DNA from: Saccopteryx bilineata
Taxonomy: Eukaryota > Chordata > Mammalia > Chiroptera > Emballonuridae
DNA length: 64,000 nt
Direction: 5' to 3'
Assembly (NCBI RefSeq): GCF_036850765.1
Contig: NC_089496.1
Span: 103,440,267-103,504,266, forward strand
Position 1 is the stretch's first letter, and each line of letters opens with the position of its first letter. Positions 11,380-23,339 of this stretch are shown piece by piece. The position numbers were made by a program, and so were the translations under genes. Below the pieces are notes generated by a model. It saw only the letters and a program-made list of their open reading frames with translations. It made no database searches and was not told the origin of the DNA.

Positions 11380-11720
11380 GCCGCCATCTGCCACCAGAGT
11401 GATCTCCCTCAAACACTCACTGGGTATAAAGGGCTTGAAGGCTGATGTTTCTCCGTAGCCCGCCTGACAATATTAAAACTCCTACTTATCGGATCTTACT
11501 TGCTCACAACATCCCTCTTAAGCCCTCTGCTAGAACTCTAGGCTTGAGCAATAAGAAAATCTTACTCTTCCTTCATGCACCGTGCCCCTGTACACCTACC
11601 TGGCCTTTGTCCACGCGATTTGCCCTACTTGAGATACGTTGCCTTGTTTTCTACTTTTTATAACTGGCCATCCTTTAAGACTCCATTCAAATATGGCTTC
11701 CTCTGTGCACATGGCAAAGG
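11380..11720 (+). repeat. Probable L2 fragment
   Basis: 'Ccaccagagtgatctccctcaaa…', '…acctggcctttgtccacg' and 'aagactccattcaaatatgg' follow the order of diverged L2 3' text. It is too diverged to give a subfamily. Confidence 0.5.
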
Positions 11721-11729
11721 AAAAAGAGC

Positions 11730-11860
11730 AGGGCACAGAGATCCGGAAGCCCCGGCCTCAAGTCCAGCTCTGCCACTGCCTGGCGGTCTCTGGGCCTCTT
11801 TCAGTACTTGCCACTCGGCAGCTGGCTGGGGACAGCTGGCCCCGGTCAGATCACGGGACA
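11730..11860 (+). repeat. MIR fragment
   Basis: 'Cctcaagtccagctctgccactgcctgg' followed by 'tctctgggcctctttc' is the core of a MIR element. The 133-, 102- and 126-codon ORFs across this region come from low stop density around it. Confidence 0.6.
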
Positions 11861-12079
11861 GTGTCCATGCCTTTGACTCTTTCACGTCCACCTCAGGCCA
11901 CCTTTCCAAGCTCCCCCTCAACCCCATGCCTGGGAGACTATCCCTAGACATCCAAACTCCAGTACTCTTATTATGAGTACTTATTATTGCATACACCTGC
12001 TTGCACACCCATGCACACATGCACACCTTCAGAATCAAAGTGAGAGCTGACCAATGGCAAGATGATAGTAGAACCCTGG

Positions 12080-12235
12080 AATATTACCCAGTCGCTAAAA
12101 AGAGTGAGTTAGAAGCTTTATTATCTACAAGTGGACTCGAAAAGATTTACAGTTTATATTATTAAGGGGAAATAAACCCACACACTCACAGAGAAATGTG
12201 AAAAAGAAGGACTAAATTTTAGGAAAGGGAAGCGC
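12080..12235 (+). mobile_element. Short L1 ORF2 3' fragment
   Basis: 'Ggaatattacccagtcgctaa' and 'ttatattattaaggggaaa' resemble the 3' end of an old L1 ORF2 (the usual 'ggaatactatgcagcc…' text). It is diverged and not intact. Confidence 0.5.
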
Positions 12236-12638
12236 CTCCCCACACCTGCACTGCAGCTTGTGCCGACTGCTGGTTATCGCGGCATCGAGGAAGATGCAGA
12301 AGTTGCATGTCCTCTTCCCATAGTAACCCAGATGCGGGATGAGCGGGAGGCCGGGGAGAGAGAGAGAAGGAGACCAAAGATGCGGGTTACTTTCTTTTTA
12401 AAAAAGCATATAATATCCATTTATATAAAATCAGATTCCTGGGCATGTTTCTCTTCAATAAGCAATGAGTGAAATACGGCTCCAGGATAGGAAGGGGGTT
12501 ATCTCCCCAGTGGGAGTGCAGGTGATTGTGCTGTTTAATCTCATCCTCTTCTAAACGGTCTGCCTTGAAGTCGATTCATGAGCACAGGTTGTGCTCAGAG
12601 CGGCAATGCTGACCGAAGCGTAAGGGGTGTTTCCTCTG
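12236..12638. other. Unique intergenic sequence
   Basis: Nothing recognised on either strand. Confidence 0.4.
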
Positions 12639-12639
12639 T

Positions 12640-12795
12640 GTTCTAGGTGCTTTACATCTAATAATGCATTTGAGACTCACCGCCAATGCAGTATGACATC
12701 AGTACAGCTTTACAATAAGGGAGAGAGGTATAAAAAGGCCATTAACTTGCCCAAGTCCCAGCTCATCGGCGGCAATGCCAGTCTGGATCCGGTCT
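12640..12795 (-). repeat. MIR fragment, antisense
   Basis: 'Aggtgctttacatctaataatgc', then 'cattaacttgcccaagtccc' and '…agtctggatccggtc', is the reverse-complement order of MIR (3' end at left). Confidence 0.65.
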
Positions 12796-15335
12796 TAACC
12801 ACTAGGAGAAACTGCCTCGCTAATTAGAGAAAGACACTAATGCCTTCTCGGGCTCCGCCTGGCTGGTACCTTTCATGACCTGCTATGCCGGGCAGCTTCG
12901 CTGGCTTCCTCATTCCCCTACCCTGGGCACGGAGCCGGCTCCCAATGAAAGTTGACTTAAGTAGGATTGCTAATCCTCACTTTCTCCTTCCAACAAAATG
13001 ATGAATCTGGGCGGAGAGCTGGAAACCAAATATCTCTGGGTTTATGAGAGTGCATGTGCATATGGAATAAAAAAGAAAAAAGAGCTGATTTCTAATATGT
13101 ACCTTATTAAAGTTATTACTGGATTTTAAACTGCATTATGTAGACTGAGTCCAAAGACTAGAAAAAGCTATTAAGTCTTTATAGATGGTAGAAGTTAGTT
13201 TTTTAAATGCACCTTTTGTATAATATCCACACTAATTAGACCTGTTAGAGAAATGGACCATTTTACAGTTATCACTCATGCCATCTTCAAGAGACTTACA
13301 GACTTACCATGCTGCACACTGTGAACTTTTGCCATACCCTTGAAAGTCATAAGTAACATGAAGATGAGTCTAAAATTATCACAACTTATATGGTGATGAA
13401 TTAGCAGGGAAACCCATGAGTGGCTTCCCCATAAACATTAGGTGGAAGCATACTCTGTATTAGTCTCGGGATAATGTGCCCATTAGAAAGACACGTGGGA
13501 TGAACTGGAATTTGTTGTGTCCTCATCATTTCACGAGTCGCAATAAACTGAAACAGGTCAGCTTGCCGGTCAAGGTGCTTGGAAGTTATTTTCACACGGA
13601 CTGGGACCTTCAGCAATGGCTGCTCCTGACCGCTCGTGTGAAATCAAAGGTGCTGGGGAGAAGTTTCTAGATCATCAACGATGGAGAGACGGCCCCTGTG
13701 GTTGCTGGTTCGCTTTTGGTCAATTTTGTGTGTTTTTTCCACTCATTATGGAACCAAAATATGAAAATCGTGGGAAATGTAAGTCATTCTTCAGAAAAGC
13801 AAGAAAACACAGGAAATTGGCCAAAAGAATTGTGAGAGGGGACATTTCTGTAGTTCCAAGCCACCGGGTTGGTGACACCTCCTTAGAGCAACCACCAGAA
13901 ACGACTCCAGTCCGCAAGGGCTCTAAGAGACTCCCTAGCGTATTGTGCCGTCCTCAGCAGCAGGCAGCGAGGCTTTGGAGCCACGGGAACACTGTTCGTG
14001 CTCCAGTGTTCCCTAAAAGGTGGGGTCGAGGGTAAAAGGTGGTGTTGTGAGTGCAGCATGGAAATACAGAGAAAGGAGACTGGAAAGGACTGAAGAAGCC
14101 CTATAGCTGATGTTTCTTCTTGGCACATTTTTTGTTTCCAAAAATTGAGTAAACAGTATTACTTTTTATAATGTCACTAATCCCCTTCATGGGGCTGCAC
14201 CCTCATGACCTTGTCACCCCAAATACCATTACAGTGCGGGTTAGGGTTCAACATATAAATTTGGGGAGAACATAAACACTTATTCCATAGCAGTCAGGGA
14301 GAATGATTTTGGTGGGGGCAGAGGGTGTCTGTCCCTGACGTTGAAAACTCATCCCAACGCTAGCGGGACCGTGTGTGTGCAAATATACACGTCCGGCTCT
14401 CTTTGAAAAGGAAGGATTAAGTGCCCAGAGAGTGACTGGGGAGTAAACTAAAGGGCTGGAATTAATAAAAGAACAAATGGCCAAAAGTCTGAGAGGAGTT
14501 TTATAGAACACCTGAGGGTAATGAACATGTCTGCTTGTTCTATTACATCCCCCGTACTTGCCAGAAGACCTGGTGTTTGAAAGTCACTCTGAAAATATTT
14601 ATTAGATGAATACATGGGAAGGAGTATACCCTTTCAGTTACTTCCCTACCCACCATGGGAAGGCACCAGCATACCTTGGGGGGCCCAGAAGGACAAGGAG
14701 AGATCAAAACATGAGCCCATGTTCCTGCTCTACCTCCCCCCCCGAGGGAGGGCAATGCTACCTCCAGAACTCCTGAGCCCACAGACCCAGCACCCAGTGA
14801 TACCAGGAGACTGTTCAACATGTGGGCTTCTTGGTTTCCTTGCTCAAGGAGTGAAGAGAGAAAAATTTATAGGGAGCTCCATTCCCAACGATTGTGGGGA
14901 TTAACAAAACAAGACTTGCAACGTGCTTTTAAAATTCAGGTGACAAGGCAGGCTGCTGCAGTGGAGGGAACAGGCTTTGCGGCTGGCGGGCAGTTGGGTC
15001 ACACCAATGAGGAAAGGACTTCAGTCTCCGGATAGAGAGCAGGAAGGGTCAGGCCAACGACATCAGACGGCAAGACAAGGGAAGGAAACAGGCAGTCAAG
15101 GGATGGCTAGAGGAAGGCAAGGCCCTTGTTTTAGAAGGTCCCCAAACAAGCCTGACAGCAGCAAAAGGGTGACAGGATGCCCAAGTCCTAGTTCGGTCAG
15201 CGACCTTGAACTTCACCTTCCCACCTGGGGGAAACGAGGTGGTAGGATTAGTTGTGGCTAAAGGCCCTTCCAGATTAGTCCATCTATGGCATTCCCAGCT
15301 CCTGAAGGTCACCCTGGGGTACTTGTCCTGCAGAC
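12796..15335. other. Unique intergenic sequence
   Basis: 2.5 kb without a supportable gene. 12960-13340 is AT-rich and repeat-free. A 139-codon ORF (13616-14035, plus) has no recognisable domain and overlaps an equally open minus frame. At 14540-15260 several frames are open on both strands because of higher GC. Confidence 0.35.
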
Positions 15336-15339
15336 GGAG

Positions 15340-15540
15340 GGACACGGCTTTGGAGCTGCACCCATGGCCTTCGATGAGCTGCACACCTGAGCAGGTCACC
15401 AAACCTTCCTGACTCACTCTCCTCATCTCTGACATATTAGACCATCACATGGATGACAGGTAACTTAGGGCAAGTGTCTAGCTCTGTATTGGCCCAGAGG
15501 AAGTACTCAACCCATTCATATTATTATTTTGGTATTCTAA
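15340..15540 (+). repeat. MIR fragment
   Basis: 'Ccttcctgactcactctcctcatctctgac…' and '…gtattggcccagaggaagtactcaa' follow MIR 3' order. It is diverged. Confidence 0.5.
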
Positions 15541-17810
15541 AGAACAATCACATTTGAAGCATGTGATTCTCAAAATATTACAAAAGTGAAAATTAGAAAT
15601 TCTACTGGGGATACTTCCAACTCCTAACTCCTCTAATTACTAAGAAGACAAAGGCATTAAAACAAAACAAAAAACCCTGGATGTCCACACAAGGTCCTGA
15701 GCACCCAGAGTTTACACTGCAAGAAAAATAATAATAATTTCCCCCCTAACTTCAGTAGAAATTAGCTCAAAGCATGACCACATCTTCAGAAAACTCACTG
15801 CAAGGTAAAAAAAAAAAAAGGTGTCAAAAACAGGCTAGTGCCTGGCTGTCACCCCCGAGGGCCAAAATCTATGCCACCATACCATGCCTGGCGTGTTGGT
15901 AGGCCAGCGCTAACTGCTTTTAGCTGTTACTAGGCTGTGTCGTGGGTGTGTTTCTTCCGCCTGCAGGTAACACACTGGCAACAGAAAACTGGATAACTAT
16001 TTATACTACCTGGAGTCGTTTTTCCTCCCAAGGAACTCGGAGCAGGTCATCGAGGGAAGGAGAACTCAGAGGGTTCAGGGTGATCAGGGGAAATCAGAGA
16101 GGGTACACGGTTTCACTCCGCCTGGCCCGCGGCGGGGTCCCAGCTCAGAGGGCAACGTGATACGAAAGCTGGAATCTCCGTCTATCGGTGTACTAAATTG
16201 ATGGCAATGAAAAGAATCCTCCCCGGACACAAAAGTACACTTGTTTTCAGATTAATGTATCCTGAATGTAAGCTTTTCAGCCCCTTCTCTGAAGGAGTTA
16301 ACGCGTGCTTGCTTCAGGCACGGGCAGAGCCTGGGGAGGATTATTTTTTTAAGGTATTTGCTTGCAGAGGTGACGTGACCACTTGCTCATTAATACACTG
16401 AAGGACTGTTCTTCCCTAGCATCTCCTGATTCAAACGCTCAGGACCCTGAAGAGTTTGTTGAAAATTGGTGGCTGCGGAGAGACAAGCCAGAATGCACAC
16501 TGGATGGACATGACATATCCCCCTGGCAAAGTCTTAAGTCACGGTGACAGGGCCCCCACTTCCTCCTTCCACCTGCTACAGAGCAGCTCAGTTACCTGCT
16601 GTTAAGCATCTCAGCCTTATCTTTGTGTAACCAATGCCTGTTTCTCTTTTCAAAAATGACTAACAGGAATTCAGGGTATTGTGTTGAATTTTAATGGCTT
16701 ATTTTGTTTCCCGTGTGTTGGTTTCCGAAAAGTCTCAGAGTGGTTTCCTCTCTCCCTTAAAAATAAGACTGAGAATCCTCATCTTTGATGTATAAGATTT
16801 TTTTTTGGGGGGGGGGCATCATACGGAAACCAATATTTTTGGTTCTTTGAATTAAGATACGGGATTTTCTGGAAGTTTTAAAGTGAGCAAACCAGGGAGT
16901 ATGGGTTGTGAGTAGTTGTGAGAATCTCCCTCTCGACAAATGATGAGCACGGCTAGATGGACTTCCTGCAGGTAACAAGGTAAATAATTACAAACTTTCT
17001 ATTAAAGCCATCTCTAAACATTTGATCACTGGTGGAGTAAAGACGTAATTTATGGGAAAATAAGCTTAAGTGTTTTTTCCCTTTCTTTCTCTCATTTTAT
17101 CCTTCCTTCTGTTTTTAAATTATTATTTTTATTTTTTGTAAAACTAAATTTAGAATTTTGTCTTTAGATGTCAATAATTTCCTGCCATGAAAAAGATTCT
17201 GTTTCCAATGACCTTAGCTTAGGCCGAACTTGGTGTGAGTCTTGCTGAAGCTTCCGTGGACAACTATCACCTTGGCCAAAATCACCAAGAGGGACCAGGC
17301 TCTTTACAGCATATGTGTGGCACACCTGTCCCCTAAGAAGAACTTGGTCTCATTGCAAGTTCTAGAGAAGCCATATTGTCCAGGTTTTGGAAGCAGGGGC
17401 AGAATTAGCTCTTTCACGTGCAACTATTGGAGGTTTTTGCATAGTTAGCATGTACTGTACAATAACTGTCTTCAGGGGAGAGCCGATTTCTTTTTGCATC
17501 CACTGCACATCATTTTTATTGTTGTTGTTGTTGTTTGGGGGGGGTTGCTAGGTAAATTATAACATCATTTTAATACATGCATAATTTTTCTTATTGCTCA
17601 AAATCTTGTTTGGATAGCTAACGTTTTGCACAAAGTCAATGTCATCTTTAAAACCCAACAATACTTTGCATTTATTAGGCACTCTCTGCTGCAATGAATT
17701 AAAGGACTATTAGTGTCACCTTTGAACCCAAATGCTAGAATCATAGATGTTGACTTGTGAACAGACCCTAAGCTTACCCAAGGCTTGATGCTCAAATTGG
17801 ATTAGAATTC
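15541..17810. other. Unique intergenic sequence
   Basis: No gene or clear repeat. Short homopolymers: poly-A at about 15807-15819, T/G runs at 16800-16817, and a TTG run at 17516-17535 followed by G8. AT-rich from about 16980 to 17180. Confidence 0.4.
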
Positions 17811-17955
17811 CCTGGGGACTGGTGATCTGGGATTGGGCAAAGTTTTCGTAGACATGCTATCAAAGGATGACTCAGAAGAGAAAAAAATAGATAAATAAAC
17901 TTAATCAAAATTAAGAACTTTTCTTCTGCAAAACCCCCTTTTACAAAGATAATAT

Positions 17956-18360
17956 GGGCTCTGGCCAGTTGGCTCAGTGGTAGAGCATTAGCCCAGTGGG
18001 TGGATGTCCCGGGTTTGATTCCTGGTCAGGGCACACAGGTGAAGCAATTATCTGCTTCTCCACCCTTCCCCCTTCTATCTCTCTCTCTTTCTCTTTCCCT
18101 TCTCCTCCCACAACCATGGCTCAATTGGTTCGAGCAAGATGGCCTTGGGCACTGAGTATGGCTCCGTGGCCTCAGCTTCCAATGCTAAAAAAATAATGGC
18201 TCCTTTGCTGAGCAATGGAGCAAGGACCCCAGATTGGCAGAGCATCACCCACTAGTGGGTTTGCGAGGTGGATCCTGGTCGGGCACATGCAGGTGTCTGT
18301 CTCTCTGCCTCCCCTCCTCTCGCTAAAAAAACAAAAACAAAAACAAAAAAACCCAAAAAA
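17956..18360 (+). mobile_element. Bat tRNA-derived SINE, long type, older copy
   Basis: It has the head 'ggctctggccagttggctcag', a B box near 'gggtttgattcctgg', the 'tctgcttctccaccc' module and an A/C-rich tail, inserted in the L1 relic. It is more diverged than the copy at 18434. The stretch matching the CTCF-like core in younger copies is mutated here ('catcacccactagtggg', about 18243-18259). Confidence 0.88.
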
Positions 18361-18433
18361 CTTTTTAAAAAGATGAAATTATTATAAGCCTCAGACAGGA
18401 ATAAAATTTGCAAAATAAAATATCAGACAAAGG

Positions 18434-18832
18434 GCCCTGGCCAGTTGGCTCAGCGGTAGAGCGTCGGCCTGGCGTGCGGGGAACCCGGGTTCGATTCCCG
18501 GCCAGGGCACATAGGAGAAGCGCCCATTTGCTTCTCCACCACCCCCCTCCTTCCTCTCTGTCTCTCTCTTCCCCTCCCGCAGCCAAGGCTCCATTGGAGC
18601 AAAGATGGCCCGGGCGCTGGGGATGGCTCCTTGGCCTCTGCCCCAGGCACTAGAGTGGCTCTGGTCACGGCAGAGCAACGCCCCGGAGGGGCAGAGCATC
18701 GCCCCCTGGTGGGCAGAGCGTCACCCCTGGTGGGCGTGCCGGGTGGATCCCGGTCGGGCACATGCGGGAGTCTGTCTGACTGTCTCTCCCCGTTTCCAGC
18801 TTCAGAAAAATACAAAAAAAAAAAAAAAAAAA
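18434..18832 (+). mobile_element. Bat tRNA-derived SINE, long type, carrying a CTCF-like core
   Basis: A clean copy with the head 'ccctggccagttggctcag', B box 'gggttcgattccc', CT-rich middle and pure A tail. It has a perfect 12-bp target-site duplication, ATCAGACAAAGG (18422-18433 and 18833-18844), within L1 text. The 13-mer CGCCCCCTGGTGG is at 18700-18712, and a related 'cccctggtgggcg' unit follows at about 18726-18738. Overlapping ORFs on both strands here are SINE shadows. Confidence 0.96.
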
Positions 18833-19890
18833 ATCAGACAAAGGACTTATATCCAGAGTATGTAAAGAACTCTCTATATTCAACAATAAGAAAACAAACA
18901 ACCTAATTAGAAAACAGGCAAGACTTGAACAGACACTTCACCAAAGAGAATATATAGATGGCAAATGAGCATATAGAAAGATGTCATTAGCCATGAAGGT
19001 GGTGCAAATTAAAGGTATCCTGAGATTCTACTACACCCCTATTCGAATTGTTAAAATAAAAAGCACTGACAATGCCAAGTGCTGACAAGGATGTGGAGAA
19101 CGAGAGCGCTCATACACTGCTCATAGGATGGAACAACAGAAACCATCCTGGCATTTTCTCATAGACAGATACTTCCTGCACAGCCCTCCAGTCACACACA
19201 TTCCTCGGCACCTATTCAAGGGAAATGAAAATGGACGTTCACATAACAACCTGTACGGGAATGTTTATAGAAGCTTTGTTTGTAATAACCCCAAACCGGA
19301 AGCAACCCCAATGTCTTTGAAAAAGCCAGTTGGGGTACATCCATACCAAGGAATACTGCTCAGTAAGAAAAGGGATGGAAGGATAGAACACACACACCTT
19401 GGATGGATTATGCTGAGTGTAGAAAGCCATTGTCAAATAGTTACATGCTGTAGGATTCCATTTAAATAACATTCCCGACATTATAAAACTAGAGGTTGGA
19501 CAAGAGGTCAGTGATTGTGAGAGGTTAGAGCTGGGGAAAGGGGGCAGCTGTTAAGGGGCAACAGAAGGGAATTTCTTTGTGGTGAAGAAATAGTTGTATC
19601 CTGATTCTGGCTATGGTTATGAGTATCTAAAATCTGATGAAACAACACACACAGACACGCATGCACACAATGTTCATGTAAAGACTGTTGAAATCCGAGT
19701 AAGGTGTTTACCCGAATTAATATATCGTACCAATGTCCACTCCTGGTTTTGGCAGTATACTGTGGCAATTGTTCTGTCCAATATTATCATTGATGTTATC
19801 AGCAGGAAAGCCGGGTGAAGACTATGCAAGAGTTCTCAGTACTAACTTTCCAAATTCCTCTTGAGTCTCAATTATTTCTGAATAAAAAAT

Positions 19891-20555
19891 TCTATTAGAA
19901 ACAGCCCATGAATACATGTAGAATTACAACTGGGCTAAGCGCTACAAGAGACAGAAACACAACGTTATGAAAGCCCGCCGCCATAGAGGGGTTGACCTGG
20001 CTGGGAAGGTCAGGAGAGGCTTAAAAATGAGCCGAGATCTAAAGGAAGCGTAGAGGTTAATGAGGTGAAGAGGCCTGGGAGGTCGAATCCAACTCCCCTG
20101 ACTTAGGAAAAGTTCAATGAGGTAGGAAAATAGCTCTTTCTGTGAGCCTTCAAAGCCAAACACATGAAAATACAGAAAAGCAGTGATTGCCTCGTCTAAG
20201 GTGGGTTGGGAAAAAGTGCAGAGGGAGACCAGAGACGTAGCTAAGAGAGAGGTGGGGGTGTACCCCAACAGGTAGAGTCAGGTTCCCTGGGAGCCAGACC
20301 CAGAACCACTGCAGGGCTACTGAGGCACACACAGACCCCCAGGGCCCCAACCACTGCTGGGGCTGTGACTTCTCACCTACAGGTATCTGTGGCAGGTGGG
20401 GGGGGCCTGCGGAAGCAGTGTGCGCCTGTGAGCTCCTTCGGACCTTGTGGAGTGTTCAGGAAGCAAGAAGGGTCAAAGTTACACTCCTTCCTTTTTGATC
20501 TGTCTCCTTTACTCATAACCCCCAGCTGCGCCAGCCACCCAGGGAGCTGAAGGAG
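19891..20555. other. Unique intergenic sequence
   Basis: Nothing recognised. The 108- and 66-codon minus-strand ORFs have no support. Confidence 0.4.
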
Positions 20556-20670
20556 ACCCGGGCTCTGCTACCCCCTCCAGCAAGTCCCTTTACCCCTTTG
20601 GACTAGAGAGCCTTGTCACCTAGAAAGTGAACTTAGTCCCCGTGACCTCTCAGCTGACTCATCCTTTGGC
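20556..20670 (+). repeat. Possible MIR fragment
   Basis: 'Ggctctgctaccccctccagcaagtccctttaccccttt' resembles the centre of a MIR element. It is short and diverged. Confidence 0.4.
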
Positions 20671-22780
20671 ATTTGGTGATTCCGGACCTCTGACTTTTTA
20701 ACACCTGGATTCAATATACATTTGCATTTTTTGGTCTAATAGCTCACCTTTATGAAAACTGAAGGAGACTGTAGTGCGTCTATGACAAAAAGGTGCTTTC
20801 TTTTAAATCCATCCTTGTGCTTGCAGGAGTTCCAGATAGAAGGCACAGGCAGTGTCTGCGGATCCCTGGAAATTCTCTCATTAGGTCAAATACAAAGAGC
20901 TGTTTCACTCGCTAAGTCCCAGTGAAAATGAGAGAGTGCATGTGTGTTATATAGCCTTCCAACTAAAGGAGAATTTAAATTTTCTCTTAATGGTTATTTG
21001 ACTGAGCTAATATTTATACATTTCATAAAAGTTTCAACATTTTACTTAAAATGCTATTTTTACCCTAGTCCTCTGATCTGAAAGATTTAAATTATATTCA
21101 TTAGTGATGTCATGTTCATTGTCTGCAGCCATAACATTAGAGTGAACTCAACTGACGGGCAGAAGTGTATTTGCTTAACAAAAAGAGAGTGAGGCAAAGG
21201 CAGACAAGGAAGGGATTTTTTTTTTGAAGGTTGACATTTTTCTACTGTTCTTCCTTCACCTTTCCACCCAGTCTGATAAAATAATCACAAATATTTTGAA
21301 TGACTGCATTGAAAGGTGGATTTAGAACATTCAGTGCTCACAATGGTCAGATCTAGGGATGCCAAATGGTTATGTGTGGTTTTATTTTAACTCTCAACCA
21401 ACCAAAACATAGGTGTTTATCTTTAAGCCAGTGGAGCAGAAGCATCTAATTGATCCCACTTGGGAGACAGACGGTGAATAATGGGCCATTATATTTTGAC
21501 GAGACACACAATTGCCTTGAACTTGTCAGGAGTTCAGGTGTGGGGGTCCAGCTACCTGGGGCAGTGGCTGGAATGTGATGGTTTGCAAGCTCCTGCTCAC
21601 GCATCTGCCCGCCGCAGCCCTTGTAGGGCCCAGCTCCATTTCAAGAGAATAACTCACCTATTCATGAACAATGAGGTTCAAATTGTACTTTTCTTCAACA
21701 CAACATTAACTCTCAAAGAGCTGGAAATTCAGCACTCGGTTCCGTGAGCTTAGATTGCAAATCAGTCACTGAGAACATTATATGAGCAGTAATCCCATTA
21801 AATATATCATCTTGCAAATATCTAAATCCAGTTAATTAACTTGTATTGCAAAAGAGCTTGGAGATATAGTTTTCAGAGAGCAACCATACATTTTAGGATC
21901 CTAATTATGCTTAAAGCAAATTCTAGTCTCTACTTTTTATACCAAATAGGTGAAAAACTGCCTTGTAAGGAAAAAATGGATTGATGGAGGGCTACGTTTA
22001 GGAGATTTGAACAGAAAAGATATTCAAACATCTCAAAAATTAACTGCTTTCGAACATAAACTTTTCACTTGCATTGTCAGGAGCTTTTTTAATAAAAGGA
22101 TTAAACAAAGTCTGCCGTTTTAATTAAAATTCATAGCAATACAATGTCATCTTTACAATGATCGCAGAAACTAACTAGCTATGGATTTAGCTATTCTTTA
22201 GATTTTATAATAATTTGACTTCAGCATGATACCAGAACTCACAAGATATATAAATTTGTTAAATAATCACATCAAGGACTTAAAAATAAAAAAATAATGA
22301 TGATAATAATTTAACCTAATGAAATCCCATTACTGAGTTAGAAACATATGACAACAATTGCTTAAAATTTTCCAATGGTCAATAACTACCTGGGATGTAC
22401 ATGTAGTTATACCACTGTCTGAGATGTAGCTATAAATATGTATATTTTCATATATGTGTTTTGCATACAATTTGCATACTCCGTGCCTGTGTTCTCTGAG
22501 GACATCCACTCCCACTGGTTCTTCCTTTGTGTGAGCTTCATACCACTGATCACAGTGGGTCTTCAGAGGTATTTGTCAGGAAAATAAATACTCCCAATAT
22601 ATGCTTTTCATTATGCTTTATCAAAAATCCACACCCTTTAAGTGTGAAACTCAACACTGATTTATTCTGAAATAGTTTAAATTGCCGTTTTTCTTGACTA
22701 TTGTCTGATGCAAACATATATCTTTTGTTATTCTAAAAAAAGAACAGCATTAAAGTATAAGAACACTTTCAATTTAAATA
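20671..22780. other. Long AT-rich, repeat-free stretch
   Basis: About 2.1 kb with no recognisable transposon and many TAAT/ATTA and TTTAAT words, particularly 20930-21130 and 21750-22330. There is no coding signal. This is the texture of ancient single-copy sequence that often includes conserved enhancers near developmental genes. Constraint cannot be judged from one sequence. Confidence 0.35.
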
Positions 22781-23191
22781 GTGCTTCTCTTCCAAATAGT
22801 TCAGATTCTTCATCCTAGGCATAAATCCATTTATATGTATGAAATAAAATGTTTTGTTAAATCTCAGTGCCAATGGAAGGCTGTGGGCAGACAGTTTTTC
22901 AAAGATGTCAACAAGATTGGATTTATTCATGCTAAAATCCGTGACCCCATTTGTGGCATCATGGTTCATTACCCTGAAGAATACAGTCCTGAAAATATTC
23001 AGAGATTCTTCCCAACAATGTCATTTTTGCTATCCAAATGTCACCAACATAAAACACGCCGCCTCACTGTGTCTTATCAGGTACTCACACCAAAACAGTT
23101 TGAGGAGCTTGTTGTATTCAAAGCTGACTTAGAAAATAAAGACTTAAGGTCGCCAACAAGCCTTCTTCAGGCACTTTGCTACAGAAAGTGA
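22781..23191 (+). other. Unrecognised 136-codon ORF, possible retrocopy remnant or relic exon
   Basis: The frame is open from 22781 to a TGA at 23189-23191. From about codon 28 (near 22861) the composition is protein-like, mixed charged and hydrophobic, with segments such as KAVGRQFFKDVNKIGFIHAK and HYPEEYSPENIQRFFPTMSF. The earlier part looks like non-coding AT-rich DNA. A pyrimidine tract and AG at about 22786-22798, and another CAG near 22868, could serve as acceptors. I do not recognise the protein. No signal peptide or membrane segment is evident, and there is no Kozak-type start or poly-A tail to prove retroposition. It lies in AT-rich sequence where an open frame of this length is unusual but possible by chance. 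Alternatives are a decayed retrocopy, a relic exon, or a fragment of an integrated element. Confidence 0.3.
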
Positions 23192-23339
23192 CTTCCTTCT
23201 AACCTCGGAAATAGGAAATTGACTTCTGATAGATGGGTAATTTCAAGGAAACATAGACTCAGTTCAAGGAAACTTCTAGAAACTCTGTATTTTGCTACAC
23301 TTTTCCTAAGTACTATTTAGCTATGCATGTGAATTTTCC

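Larger units (their letters stand above)
17811..19890 (+). mobile_element. Old L1 3' end (ORF2 C-terminal part and 3' UTR), split by two SINEs
   Basis: The L1 text runs 17811-17955, 18361-18433 and 18845-19890. Examples are 'aaaattaagaacttttcttctgcaaaac', 'ttcaacaataagaaaacaaac', 'ggcaaatgagcatatagaaa', 'aatgtttatagaagctttg' and 'ggtacatccataccaaggaat'. These correspond to the last part of L1 ORF2 and its 3' UTR ('cctggttttgg…', '…ctcaattatttctgaat'). Frameshifts and stops rule out an active ORF2. The 113-codon ORF at 19128-19469 is a fragment of this relic or a frame shadow of it, not a gene. Two SINEs are nested inside. Confidence 0.88.

Noticed and set aside
13616..14035. 139-codon plus-strand ORF with a basic middle part
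   Set aside because: No recognised domain, no promoter context, and the opposite strand is open over the same region.
18434..18507. A functional tRNA gene
   Set aside because: A and B boxes are present, but the sequence runs on into the SINE body with A tail and target-site duplication. It is the SINE promoter, as in the other copies.
18365..18906. Many overlapping ORFs of 73-121 codons on both strands
   Set aside because: They are translations of the SINE at 18434-18832, repeated at every other long SINE copy (25671, 26158, 45544, 47266).
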